Of a DNA stretch of 64,000 nt, positions 26,457 to 34,259 are shown piece after piece. The position numbers and the translations under genes were made by a program. Where the stretch lies: positions 1 through 64,000 of the forward strand of contig DLMJ01000049.1 of the NCBI GenBank assembly GCA_002479255.1. The letters are read 5' to 3'. The notes below the pieces were generated by a model. It was not told where the DNA came from, made no database searches, and was given only the letters and a program-made list of their open reading frames with translations. Source of the DNA: Candidatus Binatus soli. Lineage in GTDB: Bacteria > Desulfobacterota > Binatia > Binatales > Binataceae. Positions within the stretch are counted from its first letter, which is position 1, and every line of letters begins with the position of its first letter.

Positions 26457-27893
26457 TTATTTCGGCGTCGAGAGTTTGGCGAAGATCGTATCCGCGGCAG
26501 CCTCGCCGCTGCGCACGCAATCGGGACTCCCCACGCCGCGATAAGCCGCGCCCGCGATTGCGAAGGCGGGAATTGGAGCGACGAGGCGCTCGATCTCGGC
26601 GACCCGCGCCAGATGCCCGACGTCGTACTGCGGCATCGCATCGGGCCATCGCCTGACTACAGTGATTCCCGGCGCCGCGGTCACGCCGAGCAGTGCGCGA
26701 AACTCGTCACGCACTGCGGCGATCATCTCGTCGTCGCCAAGGTTCATCATTTCGCGATGCAGCTCGCCGCCGATGAACGCGCGCGCCAGGATTGCGCCCG
26801 CAGGTGCGCGTCCCTCGAACTTGAAGCTCGAAAAGCTGGCCGCGATTATGCGCCGATGCTCGATTGCCGGCACCACGAAGCCGAATGCGCGCGGAGGACC
26901 CTCGAAGTCGCTCTCGCGAAACGTCAGGTTGACCGTCGCTGCCGATGCGTAACTGATCCCACCGAGCAACTTCGCAGCCGCGGGCTCAAGCGGCGACACG
27001 ATGCGCGCGGCCGCGTACGCCGGCGCGGCGCAGATTACCGCGTCGGCGTCGATCGAGCCGCCACCGGCCAAAGCGAGCCGCCATCCGTCCGCCGTTGGCG
27101 ACATCGCGATAACTTCCGCTCCCGTGCGAATCGACCCGCCCAGCCGCGCCGCGATCGTCTCGGGCAGCGTCGCCATCCCATTCCTGAAGCTCTGGAACAG
27201 GCTCCATCGCGCGCCGCTCACCTCCGGACCCTTCGACGCCCGCGCCCGCTCTGCCGCGCGCATTCCCTTGAACAGGCTGCCATGGCGCCGCTCCATCTCG
27301 ACAAAGCGTGGTATCGTCGCCGTGGTGCTGAGCCGTTTCGGATCCGCGGTGTAGATACCGCCCGCGAGCGCCTGCGCAACGCGATCGAGCACCTCGCGCC
27401 CCAGTCGCCGCGTCACGAATGACTCCAGACTCTCGTCGTCGCCGCTGGTTCGCGCCGCGATGAATGGTTCCAGGGCCATCCGTAATTTTCCGAGCGGCGA
27501 GAAAAGCGGACTTAGAAAAACCGGCCCGAAATGCGCCGTCGCGAGCATCATAAATCCCGCCGGGACCTCGACCAGCCGCCCCGCGCGCACCACGAACGTC
27601 TTGCCGTAGATCTCGCGAGTCGGAATCAGTTCCGCGCCGAGACCAAGCCGTCGCGCGAGCTCGGCGGCCGATGTTTTTTCCGACAAAAATGAATCGGCGC
27701 CGGTCTCGATTACGAATCCGTCGCGGCGAATCGTCTCGAGCGCTCCGCCGCATCTCGCGCCGCGTTCCAGCAATTCCACTTCAAGCGGAAATTCGCGCGT
27801 CGCCGCGAGCTCGCGAAGCCGATACGCGGCGGCGAGACCGGTGATTCCCCCGCCTATTACCGCAACCCGTTTGATATGCGTGCCGGAGTCCGT
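26457..27893 (-). CDS. hemG: Protoporphyrinogen/coproporphyrinogen oxidase (HemG/HemY/CgoX type) with ACG start
   Basis: FAD-dependent oxidase of late haem synthesis. The Rossmann motif VAVIGGGITGLAAAYRL starts at about residue 10, followed by ETGADSFLSEK, and the C-terminal FAD segment AIAGAAYRGVGSPDCVRSG. Including the FAD motif requires translation from upstream of GTG 27779. In that frame no ATG, GTG, TTG or CTG exists back to the preceding stop. ACG 27893 is 8 nt from a GAGGGAG (27902-27908) and gives a plausible N-terminus, so it is taken as start (478 residues). It lies 25 bp after hemH. Without HemQ in view, protoporphyrin versus coproporphyrin use is undecided. Confidence 0.85.
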   Translation of the reverse strand, partial: TDSGTHIKRVAVIGGGITGLAAAYRLRELAATREFPLEVELLERGARCGGALETIRRDGFVIETGADSFLSEKTSAAELARRLGLGAELIPTREIYGKTFVVRAGRLVEVPAGFMMLATAHFGPVFLSPLFSPLGKLRMALEPFIAARTSGDDESLESFVTRRLGREVLDRVAQALAGGIYTADPKRLSTTATIPRFVEMERRHGSLFKGMRAAERARASKGPEVSGARWSLFQSFRNGMATLPETIAARLGGSIRTGAEVIAMSPTADGWRLALAGGGSIDADAVICAAPAYAAARIVSPLEPAAAKLLGGISYASAATVNLTFRESDFEGPPRAFGFVVPAIEHRRIIAASFSSFKFEGRAPAGAILARAFIGGELHREMMNLGDDEMIAAVRDEFRALLGVTAAPGITVVRRWPDAMPQYDVGHLARVAEIERLVAPIPAFAIAGAAYRGVGSPDCVRSGEAAADTIFAKLSTPK

Positions 27894-27918
27894 TTGAGCT
27901 TCTCCCTCGTTCGATCCG

Positions 27919-28845
27919 TCAGCCGCGCGCGTACGGCGCGATTATCGAAGCCATCATCTCGATAAACAACGGATGGTCCCCGACGGTCGGCGCGCGCTCC
28001 ATCCTGATTCCCGCCTCGCGTGCGATTTGCGCCGCCTCGATATCGAGATCGTACAGCACTTCGACGTGATCGCACAAAAAACCGATCGGCACGACCACCG
28101 CTGCCTTCGCGTCCAGGCTCCGAAGCGTATCCTTGATGTCGGGTTCGAGCCACGCCTCGCGCGGACTCCCGCTGCGGCTTTGATACGCGAATTGCCATGT
28201 GCCGATCCCAAGCTCTGCCGCGATCATCCGCGCCGACTGCGTAAGCTGCCCGACGTACGGCCCGGCCTGCGCCATCGCGAGCGGAATACTGTGCGCGGTG
28301 AAGATCAGCCGCGCGCGCGATCGCTCTTGCTCGTCCAGTCGCGTGTACGCCTCGCGCGTGCGCGACGCCACCGCCGCGATGAACAGCGGATGGTCGTGCC
28401 ACGGCTGGGGATATACGAACTGGGGCGCCGCTTCGCTCAACGCAGCGCACGCGTCGTTGACGGTTGCCTGGTATCGCTCGAAGCTGGCTTCGCTGCGATG
28501 CGCCGCCATGATGAAGCCGAGCACGCGCCGCGATCCACCGTCAGCGAGCGCGCGGACCGAGTCGGCAACATACGGTTCCCAGTTGCGCATCCCGACCGCG
28601 ACCGGCACGCACGCGCCTTTTTTCGCAAGCTGCTCGCGTAGCGCAGCCGCCTGCCGCATCGTGAGATCGTTGTACGGCGAGCGCCCGCCGAGAAGATCGT
28701 AGTGACGCACCACCTCCTCGTAGCGCTCGCGCGGGATTGGCCGCCCGCGCAGCATGCCATCGAGAAACGGCCGCACCTGGTCGGCGCGCGTCGGTCCGCC
28801 GAATCCAATCATCAACACCGCGTCGCACCTTGCCTTCGCGGTCAT
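27919..28845 (-). CDS. hemH: Ferrochelatase
   Basis: Inserts iron into the porphyrin. 308 residues with the family pattern: VLMIGFGGPTRADQVRPFL, the catalytic His in LIFTAHSIPLAMA, YQSRSGSPREAWLEPD, and GFLCDHVEVLYDLDIEA with the conserved acidic residues. Lacks the C-terminal extension and iron-sulfur cysteines of animal enzymes. Begins 4 bp after hemDE and precedes the oxidase gene; coproporphyrin ferrochelatase (CpfC) cannot be excluded. Confidence 0.92.
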   Translation of the reverse strand: MTAKARCDAVLMIGFGGPTRADQVRPFLDGMLRGRPIPRERYEEVVRHYDLLGGRSPYNDLTMRQAAALREQLAKKGACVPVAVGMRNWEPYVADSVRALADGGSRRVLGFIMAAHRSEASFERYQATVNDACAALSEAAPQFVYPQPWHDHPLFIAAVASRTREAYTRLDEQERSRARLIFTAHSIPLAMAQAGPYVGQLTQSARMIAAELGIGTWQFAYQSRSGSPREAWLEPDIKDTLRSLDAKAAVVVPIGFLCDHVEVLYDLDIEAAQIAREAGIRMERAPTVGDHPLFIEMMASIIAPYARG

Positions 28846-28849
28846 AGCG

Positions 28850-30823
28850 TCAGCGCGCGCTCATCTCGTGAACCGCATCGACGAGCGCGATTACGTGATC
28901 GACCGGCGTATCCGGAAGTATTCCGTGGCCGAGATTGAAGATATGTCCGGGGCGTCCGCCGGCCTGATCGAGAATCGCGCGGGCGCGTGTGCGGATTTCG
29001 GAAACGTCCGCGAACAGCGCGATCGGATCGAGATTGCCCTGTACCGCCACGCTGTAATTGAGCCGCGCCCACGCGTCGGCGAGACTGACGCGCCAATCGA
29101 GACCTAAAACGTCGCCGCCCGCCTCGCGCATCAACTCGAGCAGGTTTCCGGTCACGGTTCCGAAATGGATCACGGGCACGTCGGCGGGAATCGCCGCGAT
29201 CACCGAGGCGGTATGCGGCAGCACGAAGCGCCGATAGTCGTCCGGGCCAAGGCTGCCGACCCAGCTGTCGAAAATCTGGACGATGTCGGCGCCCGCCGCG
29301 ATTTGCATCTTCAGATAATCCGCCGTCGTGCGCGCCAGCCGCTCCATCAGGCGATGCCACGTTTCGGGCTGCATGTACATGAAAGTTTTGGTCGCCTGGT
29401 ATTGGCGCGACGAGCCGCCTTCGATCAGGTACGACGCGAGCGTGAACGGCGCCCCGGCAAATCCGATCAGCGGAGTCGTCGCGCCGATCGCGCGATGGAC
29501 CAGCTTGATCGCGTCGCCAACGAAGCCGAGCGCCGCCACATCGACGGCCGGAAGCCGTTCGAGGTCGGCCTCGGTGCGAATCGGGCGATCGATCACCGGC
29601 CCGTCGCCTTTTTCGAAATGCAGCCCGACTTCCATCGGGATCAGAGGCAGCAGGATATCGGCGAAAATGATCGCCGCATCCACCTTGAGCCGCTCGACCG
29701 CCGTGACGGTGACTTCGGCGGCCAACTCGGGCCGCCTGCACATCTCGAGAAAATCATGACGCTCGCGAACGCGCCGATACTCCGGCATATAGCGGCCCGC
29801 CTGGCGCATCAGCCAGATAGGAGTGTAGGGGGCAGCTTCGCGCCGGCACGCCTTGAGCATCGGATGGTCGGCGAGGGGAGACCGCGGCGCGTTGGAAATC
29901 GCCCTGCGCCGCGGATTTGGCGCCGCACCCGCTTCAATTCGATGCGTGTCAGCGCGGTTCGCGATGAGAATTGAAGCCGCTTGCGCCGCCGCCGCTTTAA
30001 CCAGATGGCCGAGCTTCGAATGCTCCGGCTCGAAGTCCACGCGGAGCCCGTAGGCGCGAATCTGCTCCGAGCATACCGGCCCGATCGAGCCAACCGCCAT
30101 GCGCGCGAATCCGCGCTTGACGCCGTCGCCGATTCCCTCGGCCTCCGCGAGCTGAATGACGTTTGTGACCTGGTTCGAGCTGGTGAAGATAGCCACGTCC
30201 GCCGCGCCCGCCGCAATCGCGTTCAACGCCGCCCGTAGCGGCGCGCGATCGGCCGGCAGCGTCCATCTATAGACCGGAACAATCGTGACCCGGGCGCCGC
30301 GCGCCTCGAGCCCCGCGGTCAGCTCGTGATTGGAAACTCCGTATTCCTGGATCGCGACGCGCTTGCCCTTGAGCTCGATCTTTGACGCAAGCGTGCTCAG
30401 CACTTCGCGCCAGGTATTCGGTTCCGGCGCGACTATCGAGGGTTCGACCCCAAGATCGCGCATCGCGCGAATCGCTTTCGGGCCGCGCGCCACGGTTGTG
30501 ATTGCGGCCAGGGCAGCCGCTATCGACGCCCGCTGATGGCGCGTTTCCATCGCCTGGAACAGCGCGCGCGTGCCGACGCCGGTCATAAAAATGACCACCT
30601 CGAATTCGTTTTCGCCGGCCAGCAGGCGATCGGCGAAATCCAGCGCCGCGTGATTGTCCTCGAGCGGCACCTCGCGCATCGCCGGCGCGACTATCGCGAC
30701 GCCGCCGCGCCGCTCGATCATCGTCGCGACTTCCGCCGCCATGCGGCTCTCGAACGCGACGACGCGAAGTCCGCCGAAGCCGGGCGTGATGTCTGAGGGA
30801 TTCGATTCTGTCTCTGGGTTCAT
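28850..30823 (-). CDS. hemDE: Fused uroporphyrinogen-III synthase / uroporphyrinogen decarboxylase (HemD-HemE)
   Basis: A 657-residue two-domain enzyme. Residues 18-290 form a HemD domain: LRVVAFESRMAAEVATMIE, IFMTGVGTRALFQAME, WREVLSTLASKIELKGKRVA, AIFTSSNQVTNVIQLAE and GSIGPVCSEQIRAYGL. After a linker (291-318) residues 319-657 form HemE: WLMRQAGRYMPEYR (337-350), IIFADILLPLIPMEVGL, and FNLGHGILPDTP at the end. So hydroxymethylbilane cyclisation and the four decarboxylations to coproporphyrinogen III are on one chain. Start ATG 30823; the upstream 47 bp are a diverged copy of the start region. First gene of hemDE-hemH-hemG-dinB. Confidence 0.92.
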   Translation of the reverse strand: MNPETESNPSDITPGFGGLRVVAFESRMAAEVATMIERRGGVAIVAPAMREVPLEDNHAALDFADRLLAGENEFEVVIFMTGVGTRALFQAMETRHQRASIAAALAAITTVARGPKAIRAMRDLGVEPSIVAPEPNTWREVLSTLASKIELKGKRVAIQEYGVSNHELTAGLEARGARVTIVPVYRWTLPADRAPLRAALNAIAAGAADVAIFTSSNQVTNVIQLAEAEGIGDGVKRGFARMAVGSIGPVCSEQIRAYGLRVDFEPEHSKLGHLVKAAAAQAASILIANRADTHRIEAGAAPNPRRRAISNAPRSPLADHPMLKACRREAAPYTPIWLMRQAGRYMPEYRRVRERHDFLEMCRRPELAAEVTVTAVERLKVDAAIIFADILLPLIPMEVGLHFEKGDGPVIDRPIRTEADLERLPAVDVAALGFVGDAIKLVHRAIGATTPLIGFAGAPFTLASYLIEGGSSRQYQATKTFMYMQPETWHRLMERLARTTADYLKMQIAAGADIVQIFDSWVGSLGPDDYRRFVLPHTASVIAAIPADVPVIHFGTVTGNLLELMREAGGDVLGLDWRVSLADAWARLNYSVAVQGNLDPIALFADVSEIRTRARAILDQAGGRPGHIFNLGHGILPDTPVDHVIALVDAVHEMSAR

Positions 30824-30870
30824 CTGAAGCTGGGGGTGTCTCAGGAATTGGATTCGGTCTCTGGGTTCAT
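30801..30870 (-). repeat. Imperfect tandem duplication of the hemDE start region
   Basis: The sequence beginning at ATG 30870 and that beginning at the hemDE ATG 30823 are similar over about 40 bp (ATGAACCCAGAGAC identical, then scattered changes and a small indel). The period is 47 bp, not a multiple of three. The upstream copy encodes a nine-codon frame, MNPETESNS, ending in TGA at 30841, before the real gene. Confidence 0.75.
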
Positions 30871-31059
30871 GGCGAGCAACAAAAAGCCGTATGGTTAATC
30901 TTGCCGCGTGCACGATAGCCACGTCCACTCCCCCGCCGCCTGCCTTTGCGGTTTGCGGGGCGCGCAGGACGGGCGGGAGAAACCGCATTGCCCGTTTTGC
31001 GATCGGTGTGTTACCTGTCGCTCGTGGAAGAGGAATCAAACGTCACGCGGAGAATCGAG

Positions 31060-31926
31060 ATGACTATGGCAATGCGTATTGGAACGTGGCGGTTGGTCCT
31101 GTCAACGATAGTCGCATTCGCCGGAGTCGCGTGGATCTCACCGCCGGCGCGCGCGCAGAATCCGCTTGCGCCGGTTGCGGTGAGCGTGGCTGAAAGCGCA
31201 CCAGTCCCCGCCTCGCAGATTCCCAAGGAAATTACCAACGCGATCAACTCGCCCGATCGGCCAGCCGCGGACAAGGCGCTCGACGCAGGACGCAGGCCCG
31301 ATCAGATCATGGCGTTTTATGGAATCAAGCCCGGGATGAAGATTGCCGATATATTCGCGGGCGGCGGGTACATGACCGAGCTGTATGCGCGAATCGTCGG
31401 ATCGACCGGTACGGTTTACTCGCAGAACGGTCCGTTCCCTGAGCAGTTCAAGAAAATCGAAGATACATGGAACGAACGGCTGAAAGAGCCGGCGCTCAAG
31501 AGCGTCGTCAAGGTCAGCAAACCCTTCGATGCGCCCGACCTGCTGCCAGTGCCGCCGGAGTCGCTCGACGCAGTGATCATCCATCTCAACTACCACGACA
31601 TGGTCGGCTTCAAGCTCAATCGCGAGAACGTGAACGCGGCGGTGTTCAGGGCGCTCAAGCCAGGCGGGATTTACGGGATCGTCGATCACAGCGCGCAGCC
31701 GGGCGCCAACAATACGGTGACCACCACGCTCCACCGAATCGACGAGAATTTTCTAATCAAGGATGTGGAGAAGGCGGGCTTCAGGCTGTCCGGAGCGTCG
31801 AGCGCACTGCGCCACCCTGAAGACGATCGCACCTGGATTGTGTTCAAGCATCGCGGTCAGACCGATCGCTTCATGCTCAAGTTCACGAAAACGCCGGCAA
31901 TCGCGGCGGGCGAAAAAATCCGCTAG
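31060..31926 (+). CDS. Exported methyltransferase-like protein (COG4798 type)
   Basis: 288 residues starting at ATG 31060, with GGAG 7 nt upstream. The first 31 residues form a signal peptide ending in ARAQ, so the protein is probably exported. The rest is a class I SAM-dependent methyltransferase-like fold: motif I IADIFAGGGYMTELYA, acidic and aromatic core DAVIIHLNYHDMVGF, and ALKPGGIYGIVDHSA. It resembles the predicted methyltransferases of COG4798. Export is odd for a SAM enzyme, because SAM is not expected in the periplasm, so its reaction is unclear. Divergent from hemDE. Confidence 0.75.
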   Translation: MTMAMRIGTWRLVLSTIVAFAGVAWISPPARAQNPLAPVAVSVAESAPVPASQIPKEITNAINSPDRPAADKALDAGRRPDQIMAFYGIKPGMKIADIFAGGGYMTELYARIVGSTGTVYSQNGPFPEQFKKIEDTWNERLKEPALKSVVKVSKPFDAPDLLPVPPESLDAVIIHLNYHDMVGFKLNRENVNAAVFRALKPGGIYGIVDHSAQPGANNTVTTTLHRIDENFLIKDVEKAGFRLSGASSALRHPEDDRTWIVFKHRGQTDRFMLKFTKTPAIAAGEKIR

Positions 31927-32058
31927 CGCGCGGCGGACAGTCGTCGCCGCGGGAACCGCGGGCTCTGCTAGTACGGGCTTTCCTAATGCAACTTAATTCC
32001 CGCTTTTTGCCCCGGCTGCTCGTATGGTAGTATTCTGATTCAAAGGCTTCGCGCAATC

Positions 32059-32481
32059 ATGGTCAAACCATCGCTCCGTCAGTCGTGCCTGCTCGCGTGC
32101 TTCGCGATTGCTGCCGGACTATTCTCCGCTGCGCCTTCTGCGCTATCCGCCGGGCAGCCAGCGCGCCCGCCGCGCCCGGTTACCCTGCATGTCAACCTGC
32201 AGAATACTGGCCAGACGGTTGCGCTTTCGGTCGGGCAGCAACTAGTCGTGACGCTTTCAATGCGGCCCTACGATGACAATTACTGGTATGTGTCTCACAA
32301 TTCTGGCGGGGTCCTGAAATTGATAGGGGGGCCTGACGAGCGACGCCCGCGAAATTGGACACCTTGGATGTACAGCTCGCAGGTGTTCTACTTCCGGCGG
32401 GAATCCCCGGGGACCGCACATTTGGTGCTGGAACAGAGTTATTTTTCGAGGCCGATGGTGCTCAAGGTGGTCGATCGGTAA
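32059..32481 (+). CDS. Secreted chagasin-like (I42 family) protein
   Basis: 140 residues. An N-terminal signal peptide (to about residue 30, APSALSA) precedes an all-beta domain resembling chagasin cysteine-protease inhibitors: LSVGQQLVVTLSMRPYDDNY in the first-loop position (usually NPTTGY), SSQVFYFRRESPGTAHL, and SYFSRPM in place of the RPW loop. The key loop residues are changed, so inhibitor activity is uncertain. Single gene. Confidence 0.6.
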   Translation: MVKPSLRQSCLLACFAIAAGLFSAAPSALSAGQPARPPRPVTLHVNLQNTGQTVALSVGQQLVVTLSMRPYDDNYWYVSHNSGGVLKLIGGPDERRPRNWTPWMYSSQVFYFRRESPGTAHLVLEQSYFSRPMVLKVVDR

Positions 32482-32514
32482 CTGCACGGCCGAGCGATTG
32501 CGAGCTGAGGCCAT

Positions 32515-32985
32515 CGAATCGTACGTGCCCGATCAATGGCATCATCATGCGGCGAAGCTCAAGAAGTGGCGCGAGACGTTCGCAAGCGAGTGCGTGCTAG
32601 CCGGCTTCTACGACGACCTCGAGGCGGGCGCGCAAAAGTACCTCGATCCGATATGCGACTTTAGCGCAATAGTGCGGTTCCTTGTTCCGCGGCTACTTCT
32701 CGGAGCGAATCCTGTTCATCGCCCGCGCCGGCCGGCTCCATCTGGTTGATTCCTGGAAGTATCAACCCGGCGCCACCTACGAGCAGTCGCTCTATGGCAG
32801 CGGTGTTCAACTCGGTGCGCGAGCGCTTCGATCACGAGATCCAGGTGGGCATCGTCGTGCTTCATCGCGCGGCTGGAGCGCCGGTAGTCGCTGAGCAGCT
32901 TGGAGCAGCCCAGCCCTCGGCGCTGTGGAGGTTGCCGAGGCTGAGAGTGCTCGTTGACAATCTCGGCAAGTTGCTGCGAGTCTAA
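32515..32985 (+). pseudogene. Frameshifted class I methyltransferase remnant
   Basis: Three reading frames together give pieces of one protein. Frame A: AIESYVPDQWHHHAAKLKKW to about 32670. Frame B: LFRGYFSERILFIARAGRLH LVDSWKYQPGATYEQSLYG (32680-32800). Frame C: FNSVRERFDHEIQVGIVVLH (32805-32865) and on to a stop at 32985. Pieces B and C match the pattern of class I SAM methyltransferases found near sugar-modification genes (RLHLVDxWK, YG, VRERF, VVLHR). At least two frameshifts and loss of the downstream catalytic part indicate decay. Confidence 0.55.
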
Positions 32986-32998
32986 AGCAGGATTCAAA

Positions 32999-33856
32999 AT
33001 GGGAATTCCAGGCAAAAGGAGTGGCTCACCAAAGCCTGCGAAATGTTATGGTTGGGGGCAGGCAAAGGACGCTACCGCCGATTACCTCAAATTAGTCCCG
33101 GAACTCGGCCTGGACAGGAAGCTCTGGCTGTGGGCGGAGAACTATGCCCGGTATCACGCCGGCCGGGCTTTATGGGACGTCGATTTCTTAACCCGCAACT
33201 ATGAATTTTCAAGGTGCCTGAATATCGGGGGCGCACCCTTCGTTTTTGAATACCTCATGAAGAAGGCGCACCCGGAAATGGAAGTCGTGAGCGTGGATTT
33301 GCATCCGAACCGATTTCGCCACGTAGAGCGAGTACTCGGGATAAAGGTCGCGCAGCTTGATGTGGAGCGGCCGTGCCCCGCCGCGGCGAAGATGGTCGGA
33401 CAATTCCAGTGCGTAGTGTTCTGCGAGATCTTCGAACATCTTCGCATTGATCTTCTAAAAACGATGTCGTTCATCAGGAGCCTCTTGGACGAGGATGGAT
33501 TTATGTATTTGACGATGCCGAATGGGATCGGCATCGATGCGTTGCGCAGGATTATACGGCACGGCCGCACAGGCCCCGATCCGATAACAGAGTGGTCCAA
33601 GCTGGATAATCTGGGGCACATGGGGCATGTCCGGGAATATTCGTACACCGAGCTTCGGGATGTTCTAGAGCACTGCGGCTTCCAGGTTCAACGATATCTG
33701 TATCGGGTAAGATTTAGTTCTTCAAGGCGCCGGGATTGGCCCCTGCGCGTGCTCACACGTCTCAGGCCGAAGCTGGGAAATGAAATAGTTGTTGTTGCTC
33801 GCTTGGCCAAGACGAACCAGTCACGCTACATGAGAAACGAAGAGGCGCAGCGCTGA
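32999..33856 (+). CDS. Class I SAM-dependent methyltransferase
   Basis: 285 residues, ATG 32999 with AGGA nearby. The core reads CLNIGGAPFVFEYLMKK (degenerate motif I), VVSVDLHPNRF (motif for ribose-binding acid), FCEIFEHLRIDL, and FMYLTMPNGIGIDALRR, typical of Methyltransf_23-type proteins in surface-polysaccharide loci. Base composition is less GC-rich than the housekeeping genes. Its final codons run into an IS256 transposase remnant on the other strand, so the native C-terminus may have been replaced. The likely role is sugar or lipid methylation (inference). Confidence 0.75.
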   Translation: MGIPGKRSGSPKPAKCYGWGQAKDATADYLKLVPELGLDRKLWLWAENYARYHAGRALWDVDFLTRNYEFSRCLNIGGAPFVFEYLMKKAHPEMEVVSVDLHPNRFRHVERVLGIKVAQLDVERPCPAAAKMVGQFQCVVFCEIFEHLRIDLLKTMSFIRSLLDEDGFMYLTMPNGIGIDALRRIIRHGRTGPDPITEWSKLDNLGHMGHVREYSYTELRDVLEHCGFQVQRYLYRVRFSSSRRRDWPLRVLTRLRPKLGNEIVVVARLAKTNQSRYMRNEEAQR

Positions 33857-34110
33857 ATCGCGAATTTAGGCCATTGCACCTTAAGCGCCGCGCTCAGCCC
33901 CAGATTGCCATCAATGACCGCCAGCACCGGAGCGCCGAGATTACGGGTGGCCAGCGCGCGCACCGCCTCGAGCCAGGCTTGCTCACTCTCGGCCCCGGGC
34001 AGCAGCAAATCGCGCACCACGCGATGGCCGTTGGTGCACACGCCCAGCGTGTGTGCGCGGAGGTCGTGCTGGCGCTGCGCCAACGTGGCAAGGGCTATAG
34101 CACCCAATGG
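33847..34110 (-). pseudogene. IS256-family (mutator-type) transposase remnant
   Basis: About 85 codons matching the central region of IS256-type transposases: NGHRVVRDLLLPGAESEQAW, then RNLGAPVLAVIDGNLGLSAA and WPKFAIQRC. The VIDGN segment carries the second acidic residue of the DDE triad. Both ends of the gene, including the other acidic residues, are missing and no terminal inverted repeats are evident. It marks past insertion beside the methyltransferase gene. The surrounding 33857-34259 holds nothing else. Confidence 0.75.
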
Positions 34111-34259
34111 TCGACACCGCACGCTGGCCGCGCTACTCTCCACACGGTCCGCATCGTGCGAATTGCGTCCGTAACATCGCAGTGAATGACAGTTTTGGTA
34201 CAGAAGGTCCGGTCGATTAGGAAGTCTAGCCTTTCATTCGCAGGTACCGCTGTTTCCCG

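Noticed and set aside
25362..27422. A long plus-strand open frame over dinB and the haem oxidase gene
   Set aside because: Arg/His-rich shadow of two well-supported minus-strand genes.
26457..27779. Haem oxidase starting at GTG 27779
   Set aside because: This start removes the FAD-binding GGGITG motif, which is encoded in the same frame just upstream.
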